Source of the DNA: Pseudomonadota bacterium
GTDB lineage: Archaea; Thermoplasmatota; SW-10-69-26; JACQPN01; JAJPHT01
Direction of reading: 5' to 3'
Length of the DNA stretch: 55,669 nucleotides
NCBI GenBank assembly: GCA_021325135.1
Contig: JAJPHT010000028.1
Coordinates: 1 to 55,669, forward strand
A program made the position numbers and the translations under genes. Position 1 is the stretch's first letter, and the number at the start of each line of letters is the position of its first letter. Below are positions 1 through 8,200 of this stretch, in pieces. The notes below the pieces were generated by a model that worked only from the letters and a program-made list of their open reading frames with translations, was not told the origin of the DNA and made no database searches.

Positions 1-101
1 ACGACGGCTACTGGCTCTTCCTGAACACCCAGGTCAGCGAGGACGGCGGCGTGGTCACGGCCCAGACGGCCACGACCGGCACCCTCGCGGCGGACTCCTA
101 A
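1..101 (+). CDS. C-terminal fragment of an unknown protein
   Basis: Only the last 32 codons are present (frame starting at base 3, stop TAA at 99-101). The readable tail begins DGYWLFLNTQ and ends GTLAADS. The codons have the strong G/C third-position bias of the rest of the window, and a GC hairpin follows 20 bp after the stop, so this is very likely the true end of a gene. No domain can be recognised from so short a piece. Confidence 0.6.
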   Translation, partial: DGYWLFLNTQVSEDGGVVTAQTATTGTLAADS

Positions 102-121
102 GTCCGTCCCCGGATCGATGA

Positions 122-139
122 GCCGCCCCTCGGGGCGGC
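122..139 (+). terminator. GC hairpin followed by a pyrimidine-rich tract
   Basis: A perfect 8-bp inverted repeat, GCCGCCCC / GGGGCGGC, has a 2-base loop. It is followed at 149-172 by a T/C-rich run with TTTT near its end. It lies just after the stop of the partial gene, so it probably ends that transcript. Confidence 0.6.
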
Positions 140-465
140 GAGATCCTCGTTTCTTCCTTTCACTTGTTTTCCTCGGCGGGTGCTGCGCTTCGCGCGACCC
201 GGCCTTGAGCCCAACGACTCTTCTTCCCCTGAGCGTGCCGTCGCGCGGAAGGGGCCATCCAACACCTCTCCAGGGGCGAAGCTGCCCGCGGCGCTACCGC
301 TGGCCATGCAAGCGCGCCCACAGAATCCCGCGGCTCCATCGGAGGTCTTGGAGCTGAGTTGCGGAGGTACGGAGGCTAGGCGTGGCGACCGCGGGGCGAT
401 GGGCGCGGTTGATCCATCCTGTGTCATGGCTATGCCATTGTTGGAGGAAAAGTCGCAAGAGGGCC
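140..465. other. No supportable gene
   Basis: Open frames exist here on both strands, but none has a plausible start context, a recognisable domain or the codon bias of the neighbouring genes. I see no RNA gene or repeat. It is probably the intergenic space between two 3' ends, since the next gene is on the minus strand and also ends here. Confidence 0.4.
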
Positions 466-783
466 TCAGTGCGCGCGCAGGTCACCGTTGTAGCCGCGGA
501 CGTTGCCCCGGCGGCGGTGGTAGCTCAGCAGCGTGTGGACGCGGGCCAGCGGCAGCCGCGTCTGGCGCTGGATCGCCCGGGCGTCGCGCGCCCCGCCGCG
601 GATGGCCGCCAGGACCTGGCTCGTCTGGGAGGGCCCCTTCCGACGCGCGGCAGTGGCCTCGTCCTGGCGGGGGTGGCGATCCGCATGCTCGTGGGCGCTG
701 GCCCGGCTCGCGAAGAGCTGGTAGCACGTCGTGCAGACGAACGCGGTGACCTTCCGGACGGGGCGCATGGTCGAGACTCCCAT
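466..783 (-). CDS. Small C2H2 zinc-finger plus winged-helix-like protein
   Basis: 105 aa if started at 783, 100 aa from the second Met at 768. Residues 17-37 hold a classical C2H2 finger spacing (C-x2-C-x12-H-x3-H, in VCTTCYQLF...HADRH). The C-terminal half (about 52-95) is basic and reads like a helix-turn-helix (SQVLAAIRGG, then RAIQRQTRLPLARVHTLL), so DNA binding is likely. This is an inference from motifs; no named family was recognised. The start at 768 would put the AT-rich sequence at 792-800 about 25-30 bp upstream, as in leaderless genes here. It lies downstream of, and on the same strand as, the TPR membrane-protein gene. A copy of the window's 18-nt repeat (795-812) sits just upstream. 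Confidence 0.65.
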   Translation of the reverse strand: MGVSTMRPVRKVTAFVCTTCYQLFASRASAHEHADRHPRQDEATAARRKGPSQTSQVLAAIRGGARDARAIQRQTRLPLARVHTLLSYHRRRGNVRGYNGDLRAH

Positions 784-794
784 TCGGGGAGTAT

Positions 795-812
795 TAGATG
801 ATTCTTGTGAAA
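795..812. promoter_or_regulatory. 18-nt motif copy 1 (TAGATGATTCTTGTGAAA)
   Basis: An exact 18-base direct repeat of 2456-2473. It lies between the 3' end of the TPR gene (880) and the start of the zinc-finger gene (783). Unlike the other three copies, no plus-strand start lies about 60 bp downstream, so this copy either serves the minus-strand gene or is an orphan. Confidence 0.5.
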
Positions 813-879
813 TTCAGTCTGGGCATGGCGCGTCCGCTGGACGAGAGGGTTTTGCTCTTGGAGAAGGAGCCGCTCTGGC

Positions 880-2367
880 TCAGTTCGCGCCCTTGCGGAG
901 TGCGTCGCGCACGAGGCGCTGGATGGGGGGCGAGGCGCGGAGGCGGTCGAACGTGTCGTCCAGCTCCACCTCCATGGCGAGGGTGGGGGTGCGGCTCAGG
1001 GCGCGGCCCAGGAACTCCGCCACGCGGGCGGCCTCGGCGCCCGTGGACGCGAGGAGCGTGGCCGCGACGAGGTCGGCCTCGCCGTCCTCGCTGAGGCGCG
1101 AGGCCTCGCGGTAGCAGGAGAGGGCCGCGTCGATCTCGCCCATGGCGGCGAGGCAGTCGGCCTCGTCGAGGCAGAGACGGCTGCTGGTGGGCGCGAGGTC
1201 GCGGGCGCGGCGGATCCAGTCCAGGGCCTCGGCAGGGCGGTTGGACTCCATGGCGAAGTCCGCGAGCTGGCGCAGCGCCTCCACGGAGAGCGTGGGGTCG
1301 GCCTCCACGTGGCGCCGGCGCGAGAGCGCGACGACCGCGCCCACGGCGAGGCCCACGGTGACGAGGGAGACGGGGAGCCACCACGAGGGGATGCTGCCCG
1401 GGAGGAGCTTGGACTGCCCCTGCACGTGGGGCGCGAGGTTGGTGTGGGCCAGCGTGCCCTGGACGTCGAAGGAGGAGGCCACGCCCTGGAGCGTCTCCTG
1501 GGGGTGGAGGGTGCCGCTGAGGGTCCCCTCGAGGTAGGCCTCCGTGCCCTGGGCGTCGTAGGTCCCCGAGCCGGTGGTCAGGGTCCCCGAGGCGTCGGGG
1601 AGCGTGACGCCGCCGACCCAGGAGAGGCGCGCGAGCCGGCCCGCCGCCTCCAGGGGGCCGCGGGTCTTCAGGGTCATCTCGCCGGCGTCGAAGACGATGG
1701 TGAGCCAGGTCTCCCGGACGCCACGGACGGGGGCGCTGGAGGAGAGGTGGCGACCCGTGTTCCAGGTGGTCGTGTTCTCAAGGGCCGTCAGGGTCACGGA
1801 GGGGCCGTCGAGCTTGATGGCGCCGGCGCCACGGAACTCGGCGGCGCCTTCTCCGTTGACCACGATGGCGGAGCCGTTCTGGCAGCAGCTGTAGGTGGGC
1901 GTCCAGGGGTTCACCTGGTCCTCGGGGATGGGGGAGCCCATGCGGGCGTTGTCCACGGCGCCGATGGTGGCCGGGCCTTCAAGCCCGAGGTCCAGGGAGC
2001 CTTCGGTGGGATAGAGGCCGGCCTGTCCCGCGACGGAGCCGGCGACCAGCGTGACGGTCAGGTTGGTGAGGTCGTACGAGGACTCGGGGGCGTTGAAGGC
2101 GTTGCAGTAGTTCAGCACGGGGGTGGAGATCTCGGTGCAGGAGCTGTCGCGCCGGAAGACGTGCGCGTGCGCCGCCTTGAGCTGGAAGGCCGTGAGCTGC
2201 TCGGTGTGGTCCGCGAGCAGGCCCATGGGGGTCATCTCGACGACGCCACCCGAGTCCAGGGTCGCGACGCCGTTGAAGGTGAAGCTGCCCTGGTCCAGGG
2301 CGAGGGCCCCAGGCGTCGCTAGGAGCGCGACTGCGAGTGCGACGGCAAGCCGCCATCCCCAAGGCAC
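880..2367 (-). CDS. Membrane protein: secreted beta-rich domain, one TM helix, cytoplasmic TPR tail (paralogue 1)
   Basis: 495 aa, GTG start. Residues 1-23 are a signal peptide (AVALAVALLATPGALA). Residues ~24-325 form an extracytoplasmic beta-rich, N-glycosylation-rich domain with Cys pairs (SSCTEI...NYCNAF and YSCCQNGS). A single TM helix follows (WWLPVSLVTVGLAVGAVVAL) with an RRR stop-transfer. The cytoplasmic tail (~360-495) has TPR-like helical repeats (ALRQLADFAMESNRPAEALD, then DEADCLAAMGEIDAALSCYR). A paralogue of identical layout is at 24948-26486; shared landmarks include G-G-AIKLDGPSVTLT here against GTGEIKFMGLSVTVT there. TPRs usually bind proteins, so this could couple an outside-facing domain to cytoplasmic partners; that is inference. 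The gene is divergent from a small secreted protein, as its paralogue is. Confidence 0.85.
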   Translation of the reverse strand: MPWGWRLAVALAVALLATPGALALDQGSFTFNGVATLDSGGVVEMTPMGLLADHTEQLTAFQLKAAHAHVFRRDSSCTEISTPVLNYCNAFNAPESSYDLTNLTVTLVAGSVAGQAGLYPTEGSLDLGLEGPATIGAVDNARMGSPIPEDQVNPWTPTYSCCQNGSAIVVNGEGAAEFRGAGAIKLDGPSVTLTALENTTTWNTGRHLSSSAPVRGVRETWLTIVFDAGEMTLKTRGPLEAAGRLARLSWVGGVTLPDASGTLTTGSGTYDAQGTEAYLEGTLSGTLHPQETLQGVASSFDVQGTLAHTNLAPHVQGQSKLLPGSIPSWWLPVSLVTVGLAVGAVVALSRRRHVEADPTLSVEALRQLADFAMESNRPAEALDWIRRARDLAPTSSRLCLDEADCLAAMGEIDAALSCYREASRLSEDGEADLVAATLLASTGAEAARVAEFLGRALSRTPTLAMEVELDDTFDRLRASPPIQRLVRDALRKGAN

Positions 2368-2455
2368 GCGTGCGGGAAGTCGCCGGCGGCTCTTGTGCTT
2401 TGCCTCACAAACGCGGTGAACACAGCCCGGAATCCAGATCCGAACACGGTAAAAC

Positions 2456-2473
2456 TAGATGATTCTTGTGAAA
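2456..2473. promoter_or_regulatory. 18-nt motif copy 2, in the first divergent intergenic region
   Basis: TAGATGATTCTTGTGAAA, identical to 795-812. Read on the plus strand it ends 60 bp before the ATG of the small secreted gene at 2534. A TTAT box at 2497-2500 lies between them. Upstream-activator position is likely. Confidence 0.55.
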
Positions 2474-2533
2474 AACCGTGCAGGGGTGCGTCATGGTTAT
2501 GGTCGGCGAGGAAATGCAGCCGGGAGGCTTCCC

Positions 2534-2947
2534 ATGCGACAGATGATCCTGCTACTCGCGATCACCGCGATCGCGCCCGTGATGAGCGCAAGCTCTCCCC
2601 CGCCGCCGCCCATGAGCGTCGCGGCCATCGTGGTCGACCCCGCTGCCACGATCGTCTCGTGGCTCCCCCCGCCGACGACCAACGTCGCCCTGACCTACCA
2701 CGTCTATGGCGTCACCACGAGCGGCCCCGTCCTCCTCGCGTCCACCGACGGCACGGCTGCGGTCGTGTCCAGCGGGTACGAGGTGTACGAGGTCCGGGCC
2801 CTCATGGATGGCCAGGAGAGCTCGCCCGCCTCCACGGGCGAGGCCTGCCTCGAGACGACGCTGACCCCCCCACCCCCCAACGCGTGGCTGAACCCGGCCT
2901 GCAGCCCGGACGCGGTCTACCTTCACGTCATGGTGCCCCACCCGTGA
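2534..2947 (+). CDS. Small secreted FN3-like protein (paralogue 1)
   Basis: 137 aa. The first in-frame ATG (2459) falls inside the 18-nt repeat. I chose ATG 2534 because it begins a clean signal peptide (MRQMILLLAITAIAPVMSAS). The mature part starts with a proline run and then resembles one FN3/Ig-like beta domain (TIVSWLPPPT...TYHVYGV...GYEVYEVRAL), with two Cys near the C-terminus. The protein at 24296-24745 matches it along its length: W-x-P, Y-x-VYG, LLA, Y-x-V-x-A, ESPA, C-x-T. Each copy is divergent from a TPR-tailed membrane protein, so the two proteins may work together, for example as ligand and receptor; this is inference. Confidence 0.75.
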   Translation: MRQMILLLAITAIAPVMSASSPPPPPMSVAAIVVDPAATIVSWLPPPTTNVALTYHVYGVTTSGPVLLASTDGTAAVVSSGYEVYEVRALMDGQESSPASTGEACLETTLTPPPPNAWLNPACSPDAVYLHVMVPHP

Positions 2948-3014
2948 GTGCTCTCGGCTGCGGGGTGGAAATGGTTAAGTTTGGCTTGACCAAACCGGGC
3001 GTGGAGGCTGAGCC

Positions 3015-3584
3015 ATGCCCTTAGGAGGACTCGCCGCCGTGGCGATGGATCAGCTTGCGCGCATCGGCCTCACCATGCCGATGATGGGCAGGCACGGCGC
3101 GGGGCGAAGCGAGGCCCGCGTCCTCGAGTCGGCGCTGCGCCGCCAGATCGTCGATATCATCCGCCAGGAGCCCGGCATCGCCATCGGTGGCCTGCTGGAG
3201 AAGCTCCCGGTGGGCTGGGGGACGGTCTACCACCACCTCTCCAAGCTGGAGCGCGGCGGCATCGTCCGCTGCGTGACCTCGGGGCGCCGCCGTCTTCTCT
3301 ACCTCGTGGAGCAGGGCGCCGCCGGGCAGGACCCGCACCAGCGCTCGCTCCTGGGCGGCCACACCGCCCGCACCATCGCGACCATCGTCGCGGAGGGGCA
3401 AGGGATGAGCATCGAGGCCATCGTGGAGCGCAGCCACGAGACGCCGCGCGTCGTCTACTACCACCTCAAGCGCCTCATCGAGGCGGGCCTCATCCAGTCG
3501 GAGTCCGCCACGCGATATCGCGGCCTCGTGGCCAGCGACCGCCTCCGCGAGCTTCTCGCCGAAGCGCGGCAGCGGGCTGCTTAG
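3015..3584 (+). CDS. Tandem winged-helix transcriptional regulator
   Basis: 189 aa with two winged-helix domains. The first is at about 35-105 (RQIVDIIRQEPGIAIGGLLE, then GTVYHHLSKLERGGIVRC) and the second at about 113-180 (ARTIATIVAEGQGMSIEAIV, then PRVVYYHLKRLIEAGLIQS). Both carry the Y-x-HL-x-L recognition-helix pattern of ArsR/MarR-like archaeal regulators with duplicated wHTH modules. It probably binds DNA as a pseudo-symmetric unit; the target is unknown. The upstream sequence AATGGTTAAGTTTGG (about 2968-2982) may contain its promoter. A later in-frame ATG at 3045 (MDQLARIG) is an alternative start. Confidence 0.85.
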   Translation: MPLGGLAAVAMDQLARIGLTMPMMGRHGAGRSEARVLESALRRQIVDIIRQEPGIAIGGLLEKLPVGWGTVYHHLSKLERGGIVRCVTSGRRRLLYLVEQGAAGQDPHQRSLLGGHTARTIATIVAEGQGMSIEAIVERSHETPRVVYYHLKRLIEAGLIQSESATRYRGLVASDRLRELLAEARQRAA

Positions 3585-3651
3585 GGCGGCAGGGATTTGG
3601 GGGCAAGGCCTCCAGACGTTTTTCGTCGGCGAGCCCCTGAAACCCCTGGTT

Positions 3652-5127
3652 CTATCGTCTCCGGCGCAGCGCCAACGCCACGAGCACGGCGCCCAGCGCG
3701 GGCACCAGCGCGACGCCGGGCGCGTTCTTGGTGTGCACGGTGAGCACCCACTCGCGGCCGTCGGGGTAGAAGTCCTTCATCGTGCCGGTGTCGGGGCCGT
3801 CCTGGGCCTCGATGCGGTACGTGACGTTGGTCGCGTGGCCCGAGCCGTCGATGCGCTGGAACTCCAGCGGCAGGCGGAAGGCGGCCAGCGAGACGTTGGT
3901 CTGCTGGAAGGCAATGGTGCCGTTGGACGTGTAGTAGGCGGTGAAGTTCTCGCCGGTGAGGTTCACGCCGCGGCTGTCCCGCACGCGGAAGACCGAGGTC
4001 TTGAGGAGCTGGAAGTTCCCCATGGCGCCCGCGTTGGCGGGGAGCACGGGCAGCGTGTCGTTGCGCGGGAGGTCCGTGATGGCCGCGCCGAAGCCCGTGA
4101 CGCCGGTGAAGGTGACGTTGGTGAGGTTGAACCCCGCGCTGGCGACGCGCAGCGCGTTGCCCGCGATGGGGCCGAGCGCGCCGTCGGCGAGGGTGAGGTT
4201 CTTGCCGCCAACAGAGAGGACGGCGGAGTCGACGGGGCTCTCCGTCCGGATGGAGAAGTGCTTGAGGTGAAGCTCCGGCGTGCCCTGGTTGCCCACCTGC
4301 GCGGGCTCCAGGTCCACGGCGTGGCTCGTGAAGTTCGTGCAGGTGAAGCCGTCGAAGTCGAGGATGTCGCCCGCGATGGCCAGGAAGCAGGTGGCGCTGT
4401 CGCGCACGTTGACGTCCCGGATGTGCAGGATGCTCCCGCGCACGGTGAGCGCGGTGCCGGCGCCCTCGAAGGAGAGGTTCTGCATGCGGACGGGGACGCT
4501 GGGCACGGTGACGAAGAGCGTGCCGCCCGCGCCGTGGAAGTCGACGTTGGTGAAGTTGCCCGTGGCGCGGCTGACGAGCGCGGCCACGCCGGAGGTGGAG
4601 TTGAACGTCGCGTGGTCCGCGTTGAGGGTCCCCCCCTCGCCCGCGAGGAAGCCCGCGGAGTAGTTGGTGACGATGACGTGGCTGAGCGTGCCCGTGCCGT
4701 CCAGGAGGGTGAAGCCGCCCTGGAAGAAGATCGTCTGCCCCGACTTCCCGGTCTGCCCCCGCAGGCCGTCCAGGACGACGGGATCGCTCTCTGTGCCCAC
4801 GAAGGAGAAGTCGCCCTCGACGCGGGCGCCCCAGCCCGGGCCGTCGCCGCCCACGAAGCGCGCCGCGCGGCCGGGGAGGCTCTCGACGATGAGCTTGCTC
4901 CCCGCCTCGACGTTGACGCTGGCGTTCATCAGGGTCACCGTGATGCCGCGGATTGTTAGCGTGGCGTTGTCGGTGACGTTGAGCACGCCGTCCTTCACGA
5001 CCTGGTCCTGGCCGTCCCAGACGGTGTCGTGGTCGATGGTCGTCTCCTGGGGCCCCGCCTGGGCGTGGGCACCTGGGATCAGGAGGCTCACGACGAGGAA
5101 TGCGAGGAGAACGCGGGGGGCGCGCAT
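3652..5127 (-). CDS. Secreted right-handed beta-helix surface protein with C-terminal anchor
   Basis: 491 aa from ATG 5127, chosen because it opens a signal peptide (RVLLAFLVVSLLIPGAHAQA); an upstream ATG at 5157 would add ten residues. The body has many short repeats of the type NVTDNATLTIRG, LNADHATFNST and NLTNVTFTGV, the stacked turns of a parallel beta-helix as found in carbohydrate-active and adhesive surface proteins. Many N-x-S/T sites suggest glycosylation. The C-terminus is a hydrophobic anchor, PGVALVPALGAVLVALALRRRR, resembling archaeal PGF-CTERM-like sorting tails. No catalytic residues could be assigned. It is divergent from the MoxR operon, with an 18-nt motif copy and a TATA-like box in the shared upstream region. 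Confidence 0.8.
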   Translation of the reverse strand: MRAPRVLLAFLVVSLLIPGAHAQAGPQETTIDHDTVWDGQDQVVKDGVLNVTDNATLTIRGITVTLMNASVNVEAGSKLIVESLPGRAARFVGGDGPGWGARVEGDFSFVGTESDPVVLDGLRGQTGKSGQTIFFQGGFTLLDGTGTLSHVIVTNYSAGFLAGEGGTLNADHATFNSTSGVAALVSRATGNFTNVDFHGAGGTLFVTVPSVPVRMQNLSFEGAGTALTVRGSILHIRDVNVRDSATCFLAIAGDILDFDGFTCTNFTSHAVDLEPAQVGNQGTPELHLKHFSIRTESPVDSAVLSVGGKNLTLADGALGPIAGNALRVASAGFNLTNVTFTGVTGFGAAITDLPRNDTLPVLPANAGAMGNFQLLKTSVFRVRDSRGVNLTGENFTAYYTSNGTIAFQQTNVSLAAFRLPLEFQRIDGSGHATNVTYRIEAQDGPDTGTMKDFYPDGREWVLTVHTKNAPGVALVPALGAVLVALALRRRR

Positions 5128-5165
5128 GAGGGCCGGCGCACCCCGTTGGGGCCCCATGACCTTGT

Positions 5166-5183
5166 TGGAGAATTGTTGTGAAT
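5166..5183. promoter_or_regulatory. 18-nt motif copy 3, before the MoxR operon
   Basis: TGGAGAATTGTTGTGAAT matches the other copies at 13 of 18 positions, with TTGTGAA intact. It ends 61 bp before the GTG at 5245, the same position as copy 2 before its gene. Confidence 0.45.
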
Positions 5184-5209
5184 TTCCGCGTCCCCGCGCC
5201 GGGTGCGAC

Positions 5210-5222
5210 CAAACGTATTTCA
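5210..5222 (+). promoter_or_regulatory. TATA-like box of the MoxR operon
   Basis: CAAACGTATTTCA is an AT-rich patch with TATTT starting at 5216, 29 bp before the GTG at 5245. That spacing predicts a leaderless transcript and is the reason for choosing the start at 5245. Confidence 0.5.
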
Positions 5223-5244
5223 CCCGGGGTCTTCACTCCGCCTC

Positions 5245-8200
5245 GTGAGCGGGAAGGAGCCTCGCGGACGCCGCGGGCGCGCCGCACGTTGGCGTCCCCA
5301 GCACGTGCGCTGGGCCTCCCTCGCCCTGGCCGCCCTGGCGGTCTGCCTCCTTCTCGGAAGCGCCCTCCTTCTCCACCTCCAGCAGCCGACCCTGCCGGCG
5401 GCCGCCTCGCAGGTGTCGGCCCCCGACCTCGACCACGACGGCATCCCCGACGCGGTGGAGAACGCCATCCTCGGCACGGACCCCCACGCGCGCACCACCG
5501 TGGGCGCGCTCCCGGGCGCCTGGGTCGCGGACCACGCCCTGGACATCACGGACCCGAACCTTCCCAACGAGACGGCGCCCTACCCGCGCCCCCCGGACAG
5601 CCCCGCCGTCTACGGCCCCGCCGGCCTGCCCGCGGAGTACCGCATGACGCTGGCGCAGGTCTACGCCTACGGGCGCCCCGCGACGTGGGACGAGACCAAG
5701 GACGGCCTCTGGGGTTCCGGCCTCGACCCCAAGCGGTGGGACGTGAACGGCACCGGCGTCCCGTACTCCTGGCTCATCCACTTCGGCCTCGACCCCAAGG
5801 ACGCCACGCTCCTGGACAAGGTCCCCAGCGCGCCCGGCGTCCACTGGACGCCCCGCGAGGCGTACCAGCGCGGCCTCTCCCCCGTCTCGGCCGACGGCGA
5901 CGCGGACGGCCTGCTGGACGAGGCGGAGCTCCAGCGCGGCACGAGCCCGCGCCTCTACTCCACCACGGGGAGCGGCATCGCCGACGGCTGGCTCGTCCTC
6001 CACGGCTTCGATCCGCTGGACCCCGCGGTGCCCTACCAGGACACCGACCACGACGGGCTCACCAACCTGGAGGAGTTCCAGGCCTCCATGCGCCTCGACG
6101 CCAAGGGCACGCTGGAAGGCAAGGGGCTTGACCCGCGCTCGCAGAGCACGGGCGGCAGCGGCATCCCCGACGGGTGGCTCGTGAAGCACGGCCTCAACCC
6201 CCTGGAGCCCGGCGTGGGCGCGCGCGTCACCGAGGCGGAGACGCTCAAGCGCGCCAACGGCACGCAGGAGCACGTGGAGTTGACCGTCAAGGACGAGTAC
6301 GCCGTGAACCGCCCTCCCAGCTGGAACGAGTCGGTGAACGGCCCCTGGTGGGGCGGCACCGACCCCACCAAGAGCGACACCGACGGCGACGGCCTCACCG
6401 ACCTGGAGGAGATCCTCGGCTTTGACATCCGGGTGGGCCAGGCCACCAAGCACGTCGTCTCCGACCCCACCAAGGGCGACACCGACGGCGACGGCCTGCC
6501 CGCCCCCGCCGAGGTCAACGGCCGCTTCCGCAACGTCACCTTCTCGCCCACCGACCCCTCCTCGCCCGACACCGACGGCGACGGCCTCACCGACGGGCAG
6601 GAGCTTGGCATCGAGCCCTACCAGGGCGTGACGCTCCCCGTCCTCAACCCCAACGAGCCCGACTCGGACCACGACGGCGTGCGCGACGGCGAGGAGGCCG
6701 GCTACTGGATCCACCGATATCAGGACGCCAAGGCGGCGCCCACCGCGCCGTATCCCGGCGGCCCGCCCGACGCGAAGACCACGCTGCGCGACGTGTTCGC
6801 GAAGCCCGGCGAGGGCGACTCCGTGTGGATCGCGCGCTTCATGCCCGGCGGCGACCTGGACGGCGACGGCATCCCCAACCTGCTGGACCCCGACTCCGAC
6901 GGCGACGGCCTGCTGGACGGCTGGGAGGTCCACCCCGAGCAGTACCGCTCCACGCAGTTCGCGTCCGACCAGCCGCGCTCGGCCAGCGACCCCGCCAACG
7001 CGGACACGGACCGCGACGGCCTGCCTGACGGCTGGGAGGTCCAGTACGGCGCGTTCGACTCCTCGCTCCACGGCTGGAACCTCGACCCTGCCAAGTGGTC
7101 CTCCTTCGGCGATGGCGCCTCCGACGCGGACAAGGACCTCGACGGCGACAGCATCACGTGGTACTCCTACGCGCAGACCCCCACGGGCATGAAGGGCACG
7201 GCGCACCAGTTCGTGGCCTCGAACCTCGTGGAGTACAAGGCGGGCTCCGACCCCAACCGCCGCTCCAGCAGCCCCGACGGCATCCCCGACGGCTGGAAGA
7301 TCTTCTGGGGCAGCGCGTACATCGGCCTCTCCCGCGAGGACCGCGGCGTCGTCTACCCCGGCGCTCCTGGCGACTTCTCGCTCCCCTCCGGCGTCGCGCC
7401 CCCGCGCATCGGCGCCGACGACCGCCGCCCCGGCGACACGCTCACCTACCGGCGATATCAGCCCGCCAACGCCACCGACCGCCTCCCATGGGAGACCGTC
7501 GTGGACACGCAGCCCGCGTTCAAGGACGACGCGGGCAACCCCGCGGGCTATCGCCTCCTCGCCGGCACCGTCACGAAGGACTACGCGGGCTCCGCCGAGA
7601 ACGGCACGAACCCCTACGTCCCCGACACCGACGGCGACGGCATGCCCGACCTGTGGGAAGGCGTGTGGGCGCGCCTCTCGCTGGCCAAGGACCACGTCAG
7701 CCCGGTCGTCCCCGACGCCAGCGGCGACCCGGACCACGACACGGTGAAGAACCTCGACGAGTACCGCGCCGGCACCGACCCGTACCGCGCGGACTCCGAC
7801 TTCGGCGGCGCCACCGACGACGTGGAGATCACGCTCCATCTCAACCCCATGCTGCCCGGCGACGACGCCAAGGCGCTGGACTCCAAGACCGACACCGACG
7901 GCGACGGCATCCCCGACGTGCTGGAGCGCCTGGGCCAGGTGGGCGCCGACGGCCACCGCATCGTCACGGACCCCAACGACATGGACACGGACCACGACGG
8001 CCTGCTGGACGGCAAGGCGTGGTCGCAGGTCCACGGCCGCGTCCTGCGCCTCGCCAACGCCGCCGACAACGCCACCGCCAAGGCCCTCGCGGCCCGCGGC
8101 CTCACCGTGATCGTGGCGGGCGACGGCACCGCGGACGTGCCCGGCGAGGAGTCGGTGGGCTCGGACCCCACGCAGTGGTCCACCTCTGGGACCGGCATCC

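Noticed and set aside
798..2947. Starts beginning MILVK at 798 and 2459
   Set aside because: Both arise because the ATG lies inside the 18-nt repeat. The signal peptide of the second gene begins at 2534, and the first frame is not coding.
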